A stretch of 64,000 nt of DNA from Micromonospora sp. U21 (GTDB lineage: Bacteria; Actinomycetota; Actinomycetes; Mycobacteriales; Micromonosporaceae): NCBI RefSeq assembly GCF_018070045.1, contig NZ_JAGPYK010000011.1:1-64000 (forward strand). The letters run 5' to 3'. Under the pieces are notes generated by a model. The model was not told the DNA's origin. It searched no databases and saw only the letters and a list, made by a program, of their open reading frames with translations. The position numbers were made by a program, and so were the translations under genes. Below, one piece after another: positions 32,554-42,040 of the stretch. Position 1 is the first letter of the stretch; every line of letters begins with the position of its first letter.

Positions 32554-33255
32554 ATGACGACTGCCAACGCGGCCCTGCCGCCGGTGCCGGGGCCGGTGGC
32601 CGGCCCACTGGAGCGGCTACGCGCCGGCCGGGAGTTCGGGGCCAACGTGTACTCGACCATCGATGTGCTCTGGGTGCTCTACCACCGCGTCCTGCGGATC
32701 ACCCCGGAGACCGTCGACGATCCCGAGCGGGACCGGTTCCTGCTCTCCAAGGGGCACGCCGTGGCCGGCTACTACGCGGTGCTCGCCGCCAAGGGCTTCC
32801 TCCCCGCCGGCTGGCTCGACGACCAGGGCGGCCCGGCGAGCCGCCTCGGCGACCACCCGGACCGCACCCTGGTGCCGGGGGTGGAGATCGGCTCCGGCTC
32901 GCTCGGGCACGGCCTCGGCCTGGGCGTGGGCACCGCGCTCGGGCTGCGTGCCCAGGGCCTGCTCACCCCCCGGGTGTACGTGCTGCTCGGCGACGCCGAA
33001 CTGGACGAGGGATCGAACCACGAGGCGATCGCGTACGCCGGTGCCACCGGCCTCGGCAGCCTGACCGCCGTGGTCGTCGACAACCACTCGGCCACCCACG
33101 GCTGGCCGGGCGGCGCGGCGGCCCGGTTCACGGTGAACGGCTGGACCGCCGCCACCGTCGACGGGCACGACCACGACGCGCTGCACACCGCCCTCACCGG
33201 CCAGCCCCAGGACCGGCCGCACGTCGTCGTCGCGGTCGTCAAGACGGAGGAGTGA
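32554..33255 (+). CDS. Transketolase, N-terminal (thiamine-diphosphate) half, 233 aa
   Basis: Contains LSKGHAVAGYYAVLAAKGFL, PGVEIGSGSLGHGLGLGVG and the Mg-ThDP motif GDAELDEGSNHEA. This is the N-half of a split transketolase, as found in archaea and some bacteria, which needs the C-half encoded next. The substrate could be sugar phosphates or a secondary-metabolite precursor. ATG 32554 has no ribosome-binding site and lies close to TACACGCTAT, so the transcript may be leaderless. The promoter region contains the SoxR-type operator. Confidence 0.9.
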   Translation: MTTANAALPPVPGPVAGPLERLRAGREFGANVYSTIDVLWVLYHRVLRITPETVDDPERDRFLLSKGHAVAGYYAVLAAKGFLPAGWLDDQGGPASRLGDHPDRTLVPGVEIGSGSLGHGLGLGVGTALGLRAQGLLTPRVYVLLGDAELDEGSNHEAIAYAGATGLGSLTAVVVDNHSATHGWPGGAAARFTVNGWTAATVDGHDHDALHTALTGQPQDRPHVVVAVVKTEE

Positions 33256-33257
33256 CA

Positions 33258-34160
33258 ATGCGGGACATCTTCACCGACACCACCACCGAGTTGCTGACCG
33301 AGGATCCGCGTACGGCGCTGGTGCTCGCCGACATCTCCGCCGCCGCGTTCGCCCCGGCCGCCGCGCGGCATCCGGAGCGGGTGCTCAATGTCGGCATCCG
33401 GGAACAACTGATGGTCGGGGTGGCCGGCGGGCTCGCCCTCACCGGCCTGCGGCCGATCGTGCACAGCTACGCGCCGTTCCTGGTCGAGCGGGCGTACGAG
33501 CAGCTCAAGTTGGACCTGGACCACCAGGACGCGGCCGCGGTGCTGGTCGGCGTCGGAGGCTCGTACGACCGCGCGGCAGCCGGCCGGACGCACCTGTCCC
33601 CGGCAGACGTGTCACTGATCGACACCCTGCACGGCTGGACGGTGCACGTCCCCGGCCACCCGGCCGAGGTGCCCGCGCTGCTGCGGGACGCGGTGGCCGG
33701 CGACGGCTCGGCGTACCTGCGGCTCTCGGTACTGCAGAACGACCGGCCACACGGCGGCGACGGCTCGCTCGCGGTGGTGCGTGATGCCGGGCCTGCGGCC
33801 CCGCTGCTGGTGGCGGTCGGACCGGTGCTGGACGCGGCGCTGGACGCGGTCGCCGACCTGCCGGTCACCGTGGCCTACACCCACCGGCCGCGACCGTTCG
33901 ACACCGCGGGGCTGCGGGCACTGGCGGGAACCGAGGTGATCCTGGTGGAGCCGTACCTGGCCGGCACGTCCAGCCGCGTGGTGTCGGCGGCGCTGGTGGA
34001 CCGGCCACATCGGCTGCTGGCCCTCGGTGTGGGGAGGAAGGATCTGCGCCGCTACGGCTCGCCCGAGGACCACAACCGGTGGCACGGGCTGGACAGCGCC
34101 GGCCTGCGCCGTTCGGTCGACGCCTTCCTGGCGGGGGCGCTGCTGTCCGCCGGCCGCTGA
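33258..34160 (+). CDS. Transketolase, C-terminal (pyrimidine-binding) half, about 300 aa
   Basis: The pyrimidine-binding domain is present: LVLADISAAAF, RVLNVGIREQLMVGVAGGLALTG (the catalytic Glu in IREQ), and SYAPFLVERAYEQLKLD. The transketolase C-terminal domain follows (TVAYTHRPRPFD, EVILVEPYLAGT). The start ATG lies two bases past the N-half stop, with GGAG upstream, so the two halves are translated together. Together they should form one ThDP enzyme. Confidence 0.9.
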   Translation: MRDIFTDTTTELLTEDPRTALVLADISAAAFAPAAARHPERVLNVGIREQLMVGVAGGLALTGLRPIVHSYAPFLVERAYEQLKLDLDHQDAAAVLVGVGGSYDRAAAGRTHLSPADVSLIDTLHGWTVHVPGHPAEVPALLRDAVAGDGSAYLRLSVLQNDRPHGGDGSLAVVRDAGPAAPLLVAVGPVLDAALDAVADLPVTVAYTHRPRPFDTAGLRALAGTEVILVEPYLAGTSSRVVSAALVDRPHRLLALGVGRKDLRRYGSPEDHNRWHGLDSAGLRRSVDAFLAGALLSAGR

Positions 34161-34164
34161 GCGG

Positions 34165-34869
34165 TCAGCGGGCCGGCGTGGTGGGGCGGCGGCGGGCGCG
34201 TTCCCGGCCGAGGATCCAGATCGCCTCGACGCCGTCCTTCCAGGTGATCTTCTTGCCCTCTTCCCGGCCACGCGCCCGGTAGCTGATCGGCACCTCGTAC
34301 GGACGGATCCGCCGCCGCAGCAGCTTGCCGGTCACCTCGGCTTCCATGCCGAAGCCGCGCGAGCGCACGTCAAGCGACCGGTAGAGCGCCACCGGCATCA
34401 GCTTGAAGCAGGTCTCCAGGTCGCCGATGTACGAGTTGAACAGCACGTTCGCCGCCATCGTGACGCCCTTGTTGCCCATCACGTACCAGAAGCTGTAGGC
34501 GCTGTGGCTGCCGAAGGTGCGATTGCCGTAGACCACCGTGGCCCGCCCGTCGAGCACCGGGTCGAGCAGCTTGGGGATGTCCTGTGGGTCGTACTCGAGG
34601 TCAGCGTCGAGGATGACCATGTAGTCGCCCTCGGCGCTGTCCACCGCCGTCTTGATGGCCGCGCCCTTGCCGGCGTTGCGCGGGTGGGTGATGACCCGCA
34701 GGCGGGCGTCGTCGGCGCGACCGAGGACCTCGCCGGTGCCGTCCCGGCTGCCGTCGTCAACCACGACAAGCTCGATCTCGCAGGGATAGTCCACTGCCAA
34801 TGCCTGTTTGAGGGCATCCGCGATGCGTTCTTCCTCGTTGTAGACCGGCATGAGGATCGAGAGCTTCAC
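34165..34869 (-). CDS. Family 2 glycosyltransferase (dolichyl-phosphate-mannose-synthase-like)
   Basis: A GT-A-fold glycosyltransferase: LSILMPVYNEEERI, VVVDDGSRDGTG, HPRNAGKGAAIKTAV and the metal-binding ILDADLEYDPQDI. The C-terminal part (SYRARGREEGKKITWKDGV) is typical of polyprenyl-phosphate glycosyltransferases. It probably makes a lipid-linked sugar on the cytoplasmic face for the divergent GT-C protein. GTG 34869 with GGAG six bases upstream is chosen; the upstream frame codons lie in the promoter. 234 aa. Confidence 0.9.
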   Translation of the reverse strand: MKLSILMPVYNEEERIADALKQALAVDYPCEIELVVVDDGSRDGTGEVLGRADDARLRVITHPRNAGKGAAIKTAVDSAEGDYMVILDADLEYDPQDIPKLLDPVLDGRATVVYGNRTFGSHSAYSFWYVMGNKGVTMAANVLFNSYIGDLETCFKLMPVALYRSLDVRSRGFGMEAEVTGKLLRRRIRPYEVPISYRARGREEGKKITWKDGVEAIWILGRERARRRPTTPAR

Positions 34870-34992
34870 GGAAATCTCCACGGTGGCGACGATACGTCGG
34901 GCATAGCCTATCCTGGCTGATCGGCGAACGCCGGGCGCCACCGCCGGGCAGTCAGCGTGGCGGCTTCAGCCGGATGGTGTTTACTTCCCGCC

Positions 34993-37215
34993 ATGTCGGC
35001 TGCCGGCTCCCTGCTCGCGGCGGTTCCTGCCGCCGCGGTGCTTCTGCTCACCGTCGCGACGAGGCCGCGCGGGGTCGACGCGGTGGCACCGCTGCGGCTC
35101 GCGGTGGTACGCGCTGCCGTGCTCACCGGCGCGTACGCGGTGCTCGTCGTCGAGTTGCTCGGCGTGCTGCACGCGCTCACCCGACCGGCGTTCGTCGCCG
35201 CCTGGCTGCTCTTCCTGACCGCCGCCGCGACGGCCGCAGGGCTGCGGTGGCGCCAGGTGACCCGGCTCCCGCAGCCACCCGCCGCGGTACCCCGGCCGGT
35301 CCCGGTCGGCGCCACCCTGCCCGCCGGCGCCGGCCTGGAGACGCCCGCCCCGCTCGCCGACGGCCGAGCCGGGCGCGCCCCTGCGCCCCGACGGGCTGGT
35401 CAGACGCTCGCCGTGGCGGTCGACACCTGGCGTACGGCGGGTCGGGGCGAGCGGCTGCTCGCCGCCACGGTCGGCGGGCTGGTCCTCCTGGAGTTGCTGG
35501 TCGCGATCCTGGCCGAGCCAAACAACTTCGACTCGCAGACGTACCACCTGCCCAAGGTCGAGCACTGGGTGGCCCAGGGCGACCTCGACTTCTGGGCCAC
35601 CGCCATCCACCGGCAGGTGACCATCCCGCCCGGCGCCGAATATCTGCTGCTGCACCTGCGCCTGCTCACCGGTGGGGACCAGCTGCACAACCTGGTGCAG
35701 TGGGCGGCCGGGGTGGGCTGCCTGCTGGTGGCCGCGCGGATCACCGCGCAGCTCGGTGGCGGACGGCGGGCCCAGTTGATCACTGCGTTCGTACTGGCCA
35801 GCACACCGATGGTGGTGCTTCAGGCGACGAGCACGCAGACCGACCTGGTCTGCGCGGCGTGGGTGGCCTGCGCGGCCACCCTGGTGCTGGACGGGCTGCG
35901 CCGCCGTACCGGCTGGGGCACCCTGCTCGCGCTCGGCGCGGCCACCGGCCTGACTGCGGTGACCAAGACCAGCGGCCTGATCGCGGTCGGCCCGCTGCTG
36001 GTGCTCTGGGGGTTGGCCCAGCTCCGGCTGGCCCTGACCGCCGACAGGACACCGGCCGGCGCGACGGCGGTCGGTGGGGTGCGTCGGCCGCGGGTGGCCG
36101 GCCGGGTGCCCCGCACTGTCGGCGGTTCGGTGCTGATCCTGCTGGTCGCGGCCGTGGTGGTCGGACCGTTCCTGGCCCGGGTGACCGCCGAGTTCGGGCA
36201 TCCGCTGGGACCACCCCGGCTGCGCGAGTCGATCCCGATGGAACGACACGATCCGCCGTCGATCCTGGTCAACGCGCTGCGAATCGGGCACACCGCGTTC
36301 GACACGCCGCTGGCGCCACTGCGCCGGCTGGGCGCCGAGATGATCATCGGCGGGGCGGAGGCGATGGGAGTCGACCCGCAGGACCGGGCGATCACCTTCG
36401 GCCGGGAGGTCTTTCCGGAGCCCGCCTGGTACCCGGACGAGGACCGGGTGGCGTTTCCACTCGCCGGGGCGCTGGCGCTGATCGGCATGGCGGTCGCGCT
36501 CGTCCGGCCGCGCCGGATCGGCCCGGAGCAGGCGGGGCCGTTGCGCGGGTACGCGGTGGTGGTGCTGGCCACCGTGCTGCTGCACACCTCGATGATCAAG
36601 TGGCAACCGTGGGGCAACCGGCTGCTGCTCTACGCCCTGGTGCTCGCCGTACCACTGGCCGGGCTCTGGCTGGACGCAGTCCTCCGCCGCCACTCCAACC
36701 CGGCAGCCGGCACGCCGGGCACGGCCCGGGCCGGGACGACCGGCCGGGGGCGGCGGTCGGTGGCAACGGTGGCGGCGGTCACCGTGCTGGCCACCTCGGC
36801 GCTGGCCGGGGTGCTCGCGCTGTCGTACGGCTTCCCACGCCGGCTCGTCGGCACCGGATCGGTCTTCACCACCTCGGACTGGGACACCCGGTTCCTGCGT
36901 CGCCCACAGTGGGCCGACGAGTTCCGCTGGGCCGCGGCGGCGGTCCGCGACAGCGGTGCGCGCCGGATCGGGCTGGTGCAGCAGAACGACGACTGGGAGT
37001 ACCCGTGGTGGCTGCTGCTCCGGCAGCCGGACGGACGCTCGCCGGACCTGGTGGCGTTGCAGTCGGTGCTGCCGGAGCGCCCGCCGGCCGACCCCACCTC
37101 GGTGAACGCGATCGTCTGCACCGGCAGCCAGCCGGCGTGCGCCAAGCTCGTCCCGGCCGGCTGGCGACTGGAGTTCCGCGGCTACGTCGGTTACGCGCTG
37201 CCGCCCGGCCGCTGA
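34993..37215 (+). CDS. GT39-like integral-membrane glycosyltransferase, 740 aa
   Basis: About eleven to twelve hydrophobic helices and a large first extracytoplasmic loop carrying EPNNFDSQTYHLPKVEHWV (acidic-aromatic motif of GT-C enzymes). The C-terminal 170 residues are soluble. The protein should use polyprenyl-phosphate-linked sugar on the outer face; the divergent GT2 enzyme could supply it. The sugar and acceptor are unknown. ATG 34993 is chosen over the upstream frame start at 34957. Confidence 0.8.
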   Translation: MSAAGSLLAAVPAAAVLLLTVATRPRGVDAVAPLRLAVVRAAVLTGAYAVLVVELLGVLHALTRPAFVAAWLLFLTAAATAAGLRWRQVTRLPQPPAAVPRPVPVGATLPAGAGLETPAPLADGRAGRAPAPRRAGQTLAVAVDTWRTAGRGERLLAATVGGLVLLELLVAILAEPNNFDSQTYHLPKVEHWVAQGDLDFWATAIHRQVTIPPGAEYLLLHLRLLTGGDQLHNLVQWAAGVGCLLVAARITAQLGGGRRAQLITAFVLASTPMVVLQATSTQTDLVCAAWVACAATLVLDGLRRRTGWGTLLALGAATGLTAVTKTSGLIAVGPLLVLWGLAQLRLALTADRTPAGATAVGGVRRPRVAGRVPRTVGGSVLILLVAAVVVGPFLARVTAEFGHPLGPPRLRESIPMERHDPPSILVNALRIGHTAFDTPLAPLRRLGAEMIIGGAEAMGVDPQDRAITFGREVFPEPAWYPDEDRVAFPLAGALALIGMAVALVRPRRIGPEQAGPLRGYAVVVLATVLLHTSMIKWQPWGNRLLLYALVLAVPLAGLWLDAVLRRHSNPAAGTPGTARAGTTGRGRRSVATVAAVTVLATSALAGVLALSYGFPRRLVGTGSVFTTSDWDTRFLRRPQWADEFRWAAAAVRDSGARRIGLVQQNDDWEYPWWLLLRQPDGRSPDLVALQSVLPERPPADPTSVNAIVCTGSQPACAKLVPAGWRLEFRGYVGYALPPGR

Positions 37216-37424
37216 CCCGACGGAACGCACCGATCGCCGGGCGAGAACGGCATCGGACGCGCCGACAGAAGCCCGACCGCTGAGCACGCCGCCCGGATCG
37301 TCCGATCCGGGCGGTTCTGCATCCCGCGCGCAAGGATCCGAAGCGCATTCACATCCGTTGATCGGCACGTTACCGTCTGGTAACTCAATCGACGTCCCGC
37401 GATTGAGCCGAAAGGAGTGCGTCG

Positions 37425-39026
37425 ATGCCTGCTACCCCCGCCAGGCCCGAACGCGCGACCCGACGACGGGCCCTCACCGTCGCCGTCGCCGTCGCCGCTC
37501 TCGTCCTGCCGATGCTCGCCGGACCGGCCGCCCCCGCCACCGCAGCCGACCGGCCGACCGTCCAACCACTCCCCGCCAACCTGGAAGCCATCCGGGCCGC
37601 CGAGGCGACCGCCCTCTACGGCAGCCCGGCGATCCGCCCGATCGACCAGCGCCGCACCGCGCTGATCACCATGGGTGACAGCGAGATCTCCGGTGAGGGG
37701 GTCGGCAACTACGTCCCCGGCACCCACCAGCCCGGCAACTGGTGCGACCGCTCGTACGACCAGGCGCTGTTCCGCACCGGCATCTCCTCGGACGCGCAGT
37801 ACAACCTGGCCTGCTCCGGTGCCACCCCGTGGAACCTGATCGCCGGCGGCCCGACCCAGCACAACGAGCTGAACCAGGGCGACTACCTGGGGATCAAGGC
37901 GCGTAACACGCACGTGAAGCTGATCTGGGTGGTCGTCGGCGCGAACGGCGACGGCACGATCCAGTTCGGCCCGGTCGCCACCGACTGCGCGATCAGCCGG
38001 GTCTTCTTCCAGGGTCCCTGCTACCCGCGCTACACCGACCAGTGGACGATCCGCACCGACGGCAGTCGTCAGGCCGTGGTCGACGCGCTCACCGACATCC
38101 GGCAGACCATGACCAGCGCCGGCTACCTGCGCTCGGACTACGAACTGGTGCTCATGTCGTACCCGAGCCCCGGCAGCCCGGACGTGGAGGACAACCCGAA
38201 CTTCCCCGGCTGGTACTCCGGTGGTTGCCTGCTCTACCTGGCCGACGCGGCGTTCGCCCGGAACAAGGCCGTGCCGATGTTCGAGTCGGCGCTGCGCGCC
38301 GCGGCCACCCAGACCGGCACCCGCTACCTGGATGCCAGCCGGCTCTTCCACGGCCACGAGGTATGCACCGACAACACCTCGGTCCGCGGCCTCTACATCG
38401 AGGTGGGGATCTGGGACGAGAACGCCGCCCGGCAGTCGTTCCACCCCAACGCCCGCGGGCACGGCATGTTCGCCCAGTGCATCACCCAGTTCTGGAACTC
38501 CGGGCAGGAGCGGGCCAGCTGCGTCGACCCGGCCAGCACCGGCAGCGGAGTGCTCCACCCGGGGTTGCTGGAGTTCAAGCAACTGCGCAACCTGGCCACC
38601 CGCACCTGTGTCGACGGCAAGGGGTACGACTCCCGCAACGGCACCATCCAGCAGCCGTACGCCTGCCACGGTGGGCGTAACCAGGGCTTCTGGTACGACG
38701 CAGGCCGGCGGTCGCTGCACTCCGAGCTCTCCCACGACCGTTGCCTCGACATCGCCAACGGGTCGCTGACCTCCGGGACCGCGGTCAACATCTACGACTG
38801 CAACGGCACCCCCGCCCAGCAGTTCGTCTTCGCCGGCAACCAGATCAAGCCGGCCGGCGCCAGCAACCTCTGCGTGGCGTTCGACAACCCGTGGCTGGGC
38901 AGCCCTCGGCTGCGGTTGGCCGGCTGCTCCACCAGCAGCCGGCAGCAGTGGTCGTACGAGCCCCGGACCGCCGCCAACCCGGTCGGCTACGGTCACGACG
39001 ACTTCATCGGCTCCCGCGTCTACTGA
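37425..39026 (+). CDS. Secreted SGNH/GDSL hydrolase with C-terminal ricin-type lectin domain, 533 aa
   Basis: A signal peptide (basic ATRRRALTV, hydrophobic core, AxA-like TAA cleavage around residue 40) leads to an SGNH hydrolase. Block I is ITMGDSEISGEG (nucleophile Ser in GDS), WVVVGANGDG supplies the oxyanion residues, and SFHPNARGH the catalytic His. Residues about 395-515 form a ricin-B lectin with the QxW-like repeats (TCVDGKGYDSRNGTIQ, CLDIANGSLTSG, QQFVFAGNQI, QQWSYE). It probably esterifies or de-esterifies polysaccharide. The start has AAAGGAG upstream. Confidence 0.92.
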   Translation: MPATPARPERATRRRALTVAVAVAALVLPMLAGPAAPATAADRPTVQPLPANLEAIRAAEATALYGSPAIRPIDQRRTALITMGDSEISGEGVGNYVPGTHQPGNWCDRSYDQALFRTGISSDAQYNLACSGATPWNLIAGGPTQHNELNQGDYLGIKARNTHVKLIWVVVGANGDGTIQFGPVATDCAISRVFFQGPCYPRYTDQWTIRTDGSRQAVVDALTDIRQTMTSAGYLRSDYELVLMSYPSPGSPDVEDNPNFPGWYSGGCLLYLADAAFARNKAVPMFESALRAAATQTGTRYLDASRLFHGHEVCTDNTSVRGLYIEVGIWDENAARQSFHPNARGHGMFAQCITQFWNSGQERASCVDPASTGSGVLHPGLLEFKQLRNLATRTCVDGKGYDSRNGTIQQPYACHGGRNQGFWYDAGRRSLHSELSHDRCLDIANGSLTSGTAVNIYDCNGTPAQQFVFAGNQIKPAGASNLCVAFDNPWLGSPRLRLAGCSTSSRQQWSYEPRTAANPVGYGHDDFIGSRVY

Positions 39027-39089
39027 CCAGTGCAAGGAAGGGCCCCTTGTTAACGCCTGGCGTTAACAAGGGGCCCTTCCTTGCACTGG
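39027..39089. terminator. 31-bp perfect inverted repeat with 1-nt centre, bidirectional terminator
   Basis: Positions 39027-39057 are the exact inverse complement of 39059-39089 around one T. It contains CAAGGAAGGGCCCCTTGTTA. It lies between convergent genes 1 bp past the SGNH stop. Its size and perfection exceed a normal terminator and suggest a dispersed genomic palindrome. Confidence 0.85.
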
Positions 39090-39093
39090 GCGC

Positions 39094-39711
39094 CTACTTG
39101 GTGTGGGGGATGAGGATGAGGCGGGCCACGCCCTTGTCGCCGTCCTTCGCACCGGCGACGCCGAACGTCGTGCCGACCTTGACCTCGCTCGACTGCACGG
39201 TTGCGCGCCGCTCGACGACCCGCAGGTCGTCGCCGAAGGTCCACGTCATGGTGAAGCCGTCGGTGGACTTCACGGTCATCGAGTCACCGTCGATCGCGGT
39301 CACCTCGCCGCGCTGCACGGCAACGGTCTTCGTACCGCCGTCCTTGGTCTGCACCACCGCCTCACCGTGCAGGGTGTTCTTACGCAGCAGCACCCGGGCC
39401 TGGCGGCGCGTGCGCCACTCCTCGCCGCGCTTCTGCCGGGCCTTCTCCTCGACGCTGGGGGACGCACCGGGCGTGGCCGACCCGCCGGGTGCCGGGGCGG
39501 CCGGCGCGGCAACGGTCTGCACGTCCAGGTCGTTGGCGTCGAAGCCCATGGCGGCCAGTGCCTGGCCCTCCACACCCATCGCCGCGGCGACCTCGACCGC
39601 GGCCTCCCGGGCGGGTTGGCTGGCCACCTCGGCCGCGCCGCAGCCGCTGACGCCGAGCGCGACCGCCGCGAGCAGTGACGTGGTGGCGGCGGCGAATCCC
39701 CAACGTGGCAT
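39094..39711 (-). CDS. Lipoprotein with DUF5666-like domain, 205 aa
   Basis: An N-terminal signal peptide ends in the lipobox LGVSGC, giving a diacylglyceryl-cysteine near residue 24. The mid region is Ala/Pro-rich. The C-terminal 90 residues (QRGEVTAIDGDSMTVKSTDG...FGDDLRVV) look like the OB-fold-like repeat of DUF5666 proteins. The start ATG has GAGGGA upstream. It is the first gene left of a two-component system, but on the same strand, separated by 57 bp. Function is unknown. Confidence 0.75.
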   Translation of the reverse strand: MPRWGFAAATTSLLAAVALGVSGCGAAEVASQPAREAAVEVAAAMGVEGQALAAMGFDANDLDVQTVAAPAAPAPGGSATPGASPSVEEKARQKRGEEWRTRRQARVLLRKNTLHGEAVVQTKDGGTKTVAVQRGEVTAIDGDSMTVKSTDGFTMTWTFGDDLRVVERRATVQSSEVKVGTTFGVAGAKDGDKGVARLILIPHTK

Positions 39712-39767
39712 GACTTTCCCTCTCGTCCGTGGAGCCCCCAGCCTGCCCGCCGACGACGAGCGGAGCG

Positions 39768-41252
39768 TCAGGCCGATGTTCGGGTCTGGTAAGGATCACC
39801 GGGCAGCCGGACCGTGAATGCGGCACCGCCCTCCGGCGCGTGACCGGCGGCGATCTCCCCGCCCAGCCGGCGGACCAGCCCGGCGGCCAGTGCCAGTCCC
39901 AGCCCGCTGCCCACCTTGCGCACCCCCCGGTAACGCTGGTGCAGCGCACCCCGCTCGAACGCCACCGCCAGGTCGTCGTCGGTGAAGCCGGGCCCGCCGT
40001 CGCGGACCTCCAGCACGCCGCCGGCGGCCGGGTCCGCGCCGGCCGCCCGGACCGCGAGCACCACCGGCGCCCCCGGGGGTACGACCCGCAGCGCGTTCTC
40101 CAGCAGCCCGTCCACCACCTGCCGGATCCGCCCCGGATCGGTGTACACCGACACCGGCCCGCTGGGCGTCTCCAGCCGGAACAGCACTCCGACCGCCGCG
40201 CAACGGCCCGACCAGGTCGCCTCGGCGTCGACGGCCAGCCGGGCCAGGTCCACCGGCACCGGTTCCAGCGGGAAGTCGGCGGCCTCCAGCCGGGCCAACG
40301 CCAGCAGGTCGCCGATCAACCGGTCCAGGTGCTGGGCCTGGGCCAGCACCGTCCGGCCGGTGCCAGCCGTGCCGTCCGCGTCGATCACGCCGTCGGCCAG
40401 CGCCTCGGCGTACCCACGGATCGCCGTCAACGGGGTCCTCAGCTCGTGCGAGACGGAGAGCAGGAACTCCCGCTGGCGGCCCTCGCTGGTGGCCAGTGCG
40501 GCGGCCAACCCGTTCAACGCCTCGGCCAGGTCGGCGACCTCGTCCGGCGGCTCGACCGGCACCCGGACCGCGCGGTCCCCGGCGCGCAGACGGGCGGCGG
40601 CGGTGGCCGCGACGCGAATCGGCCGGGCCAGCCAGCGGGCCAGCAGCAGCCCGGCCACAACCCCGGCGGCGAGCCCGGCCACCAGCGGTAGCCAGAGGCT
40701 GAGCAGCACCTGCCGCCACAGCCCGGTCGTCGAGGCGCGCGAGAGCACCACCCCGTTGCCGCCGGGCAGCGCCCGGCCCTCGACCAGTGCGCGCCGGCCG
40801 TTGACCGGGCGGCGGACCGACACGTTGCGGCCCTGCTCGATCCGCTGCACCACCCGGGGTGGCAGGCCCGGCCGGTCGACCGCCCCCCGCCGGATCAGGT
40901 ACGCGTCGATGCCCTGGGCGCGCAGTTGCTGGATGAGCCGCTCCTCGTCGGCGGTACGACCCCGGTCCAGCCGGGTCCGCAGTACCTCGGCGGCGAGTCG
41001 GGCCTGCGCGGCGAGCGCCTCCTGATCGCGTCGCTCCACGCCCCGGATCGCCAGCGGCACCGCGACGATCGCGGTGACCAGCACCGACACCAGCGCCACG
41101 GCACAGGTGACCAGCACCGCCCGGGTGGTCAGCGTCCGACCGAACCGGCTGTGCCGGGGTGCGGTCGGGGGCTGGGCGCCGATCACCGGCAGCGCCATGG
41201 TCGGCGACTCGGGTCGCGCCGTGGGCTGCTGCCGGCCGGGATGGTCAGGCAT
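39768..41252 (-). CDS. Sensor histidine kinase, OmpR/EnvZ-type partner, 494 aa
   Basis: Two transmembrane helices (about 43-70 and 183-207) bracket a 110-residue extracytoplasmic sensor. The HAMP domain follows (ARWLARPIRVAATAAARL). The phospho-acceptor H269 is in SVSHELRTPL, the N-box is DGLLENALRVV, and G-boxes DGGPGF and GSGLGLAL bind ATP. The stimulus is unknown. The ATG overlaps the regulator's TGA by 8 bp, so the two genes are coupled. Length and order of domains are normal. Confidence 0.95.
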   Translation of the reverse strand: MPDHPGRQQPTARPESPTMALPVIGAQPPTAPRHSRFGRTLTTRAVLVTCAVALVSVLVTAIVAVPLAIRGVERRDQEALAAQARLAAEVLRTRLDRGRTADEERLIQQLRAQGIDAYLIRRGAVDRPGLPPRVVQRIEQGRNVSVRRPVNGRRALVEGRALPGGNGVVLSRASTTGLWRQVLLSLWLPLVAGLAAGVVAGLLLARWLARPIRVAATAAARLRAGDRAVRVPVEPPDEVADLAEALNGLAAALATSEGRQREFLLSVSHELRTPLTAIRGYAEALADGVIDADGTAGTGRTVLAQAQHLDRLIGDLLALARLEAADFPLEPVPVDLARLAVDAEATWSGRCAAVGVLFRLETPSGPVSVYTDPGRIRQVVDGLLENALRVVPPGAPVVLAVRAAGADPAAGGVLEVRDGGPGFTDDDLAVAFERGALHQRYRGVRKVGSGLGLALAAGLVRRLGGEIAAGHAPEGGAAFTVRLPGDPYQTRTSA

Positions 41253-41937
41253 CGGCCGCGTACCCCACGCCCCGGTGGGTCCGGATCACGCTGGCCGGGC
41301 CGAGCTTCGCCCGCACCTGAGCGACGTGCACGTCGACGGTGCGGGTGCCCGCGTGTGCGGCGTAGCCCCACACGCCGGCCAACAACTCCTCCCGGGTGAA
41401 GACCCGCCCGGGCCGGGCCATCAGGTGGGCCAGCAGGTCGAACTCGGTGGAGGTGAGCTGCACCTGGGCGCCGGCGGCGGTGACCGTCCGACGGGCCGGG
41501 TCGAGCGTCACCGGACCGACGACGCGCGGCCGGTCCGCACCCTCCGGGCCGCCGGCGGAGCGGCGCAGCACCGCGCGCACCCGGGCGACCAGTTCCCGAG
41601 GGCTGAACGGCTTGGTGACGTAGTCGTCGGCGCCCAACTCCAGGCCGACGATCCGGTCCACCTCGTCGTCCCGGGCGGTGAGGAAGATGACCGGGGTCCA
41701 GTCGCCGCCCTCGCGCAGCCGGCGGCAGATCTCGGTGCCGGGCAGCCCGGGCAGGGCGATGTCCAGGACGCAGGCCACCGGACGCAGCCGGTGGGCGGCG
41801 GCCAGGCCGGCCTCGCCGTCCCGTTCCAGGTGGACGCCGAACCCGTCGCGGGTGAGGTAGAGCCGGACCAGGTCGGCGATGGCCGGCTCGTCCTCGACCA
41901 CGAGGACGAGCCCGCGGTGCGGCGGTTCGACGGTCAC
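41245..41937 (-). CDS. OmpR-family response regulator, 230 aa
   Basis: The receiver domain has acidic VVEDEPA, phospho-acceptor D59 (CVLDIALPG), and VTKPFSPRE with the conserved Lys. The C-terminal winged helix (LTSTEFDLLAHLMARPG, ...TRTVDVHVAQVRAKL, THRGVGY) is standard. It is co-transcribed with the downstream kinase. GTG 41937 is the start. Confidence 0.96.
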   Translation of the reverse strand: MTVEPPHRGLVLVVEDEPAIADLVRLYLTRDGFGVHLERDGEAGLAAAHRLRPVACVLDIALPGLPGTEICRRLREGGDWTPVIFLTARDDEVDRIVGLELGADDYVTKPFSPRELVARVRAVLRRSAGGPEGADRPRVVGPVTLDPARRTVTAAGAQVQLTSTEFDLLAHLMARPGRVFTREELLAGVWGYAAHAGTRTVDVHVAQVRAKLGPASVIRTHRGVGYAADA

Positions 41938-42040
41938 GGACCAATGATCGCCGACCCGGTGCGCCCGGCGCGCTCGGCGCGTGTTCGAGTTCGGTAAAGG
42001 CGGGGCGGAAGGCCGCCGCGAGCGGTGGGGCGGTGGAGCG

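Noticed and set aside
34974..37368. Very long open frames on both strands over the GT39-like gene
   Set aside because: Both are artefacts of high G+C: no domain, extreme Arg/Ala/Gly bias, and full overlap with a gene that has helices and a conserved GT-C loop.
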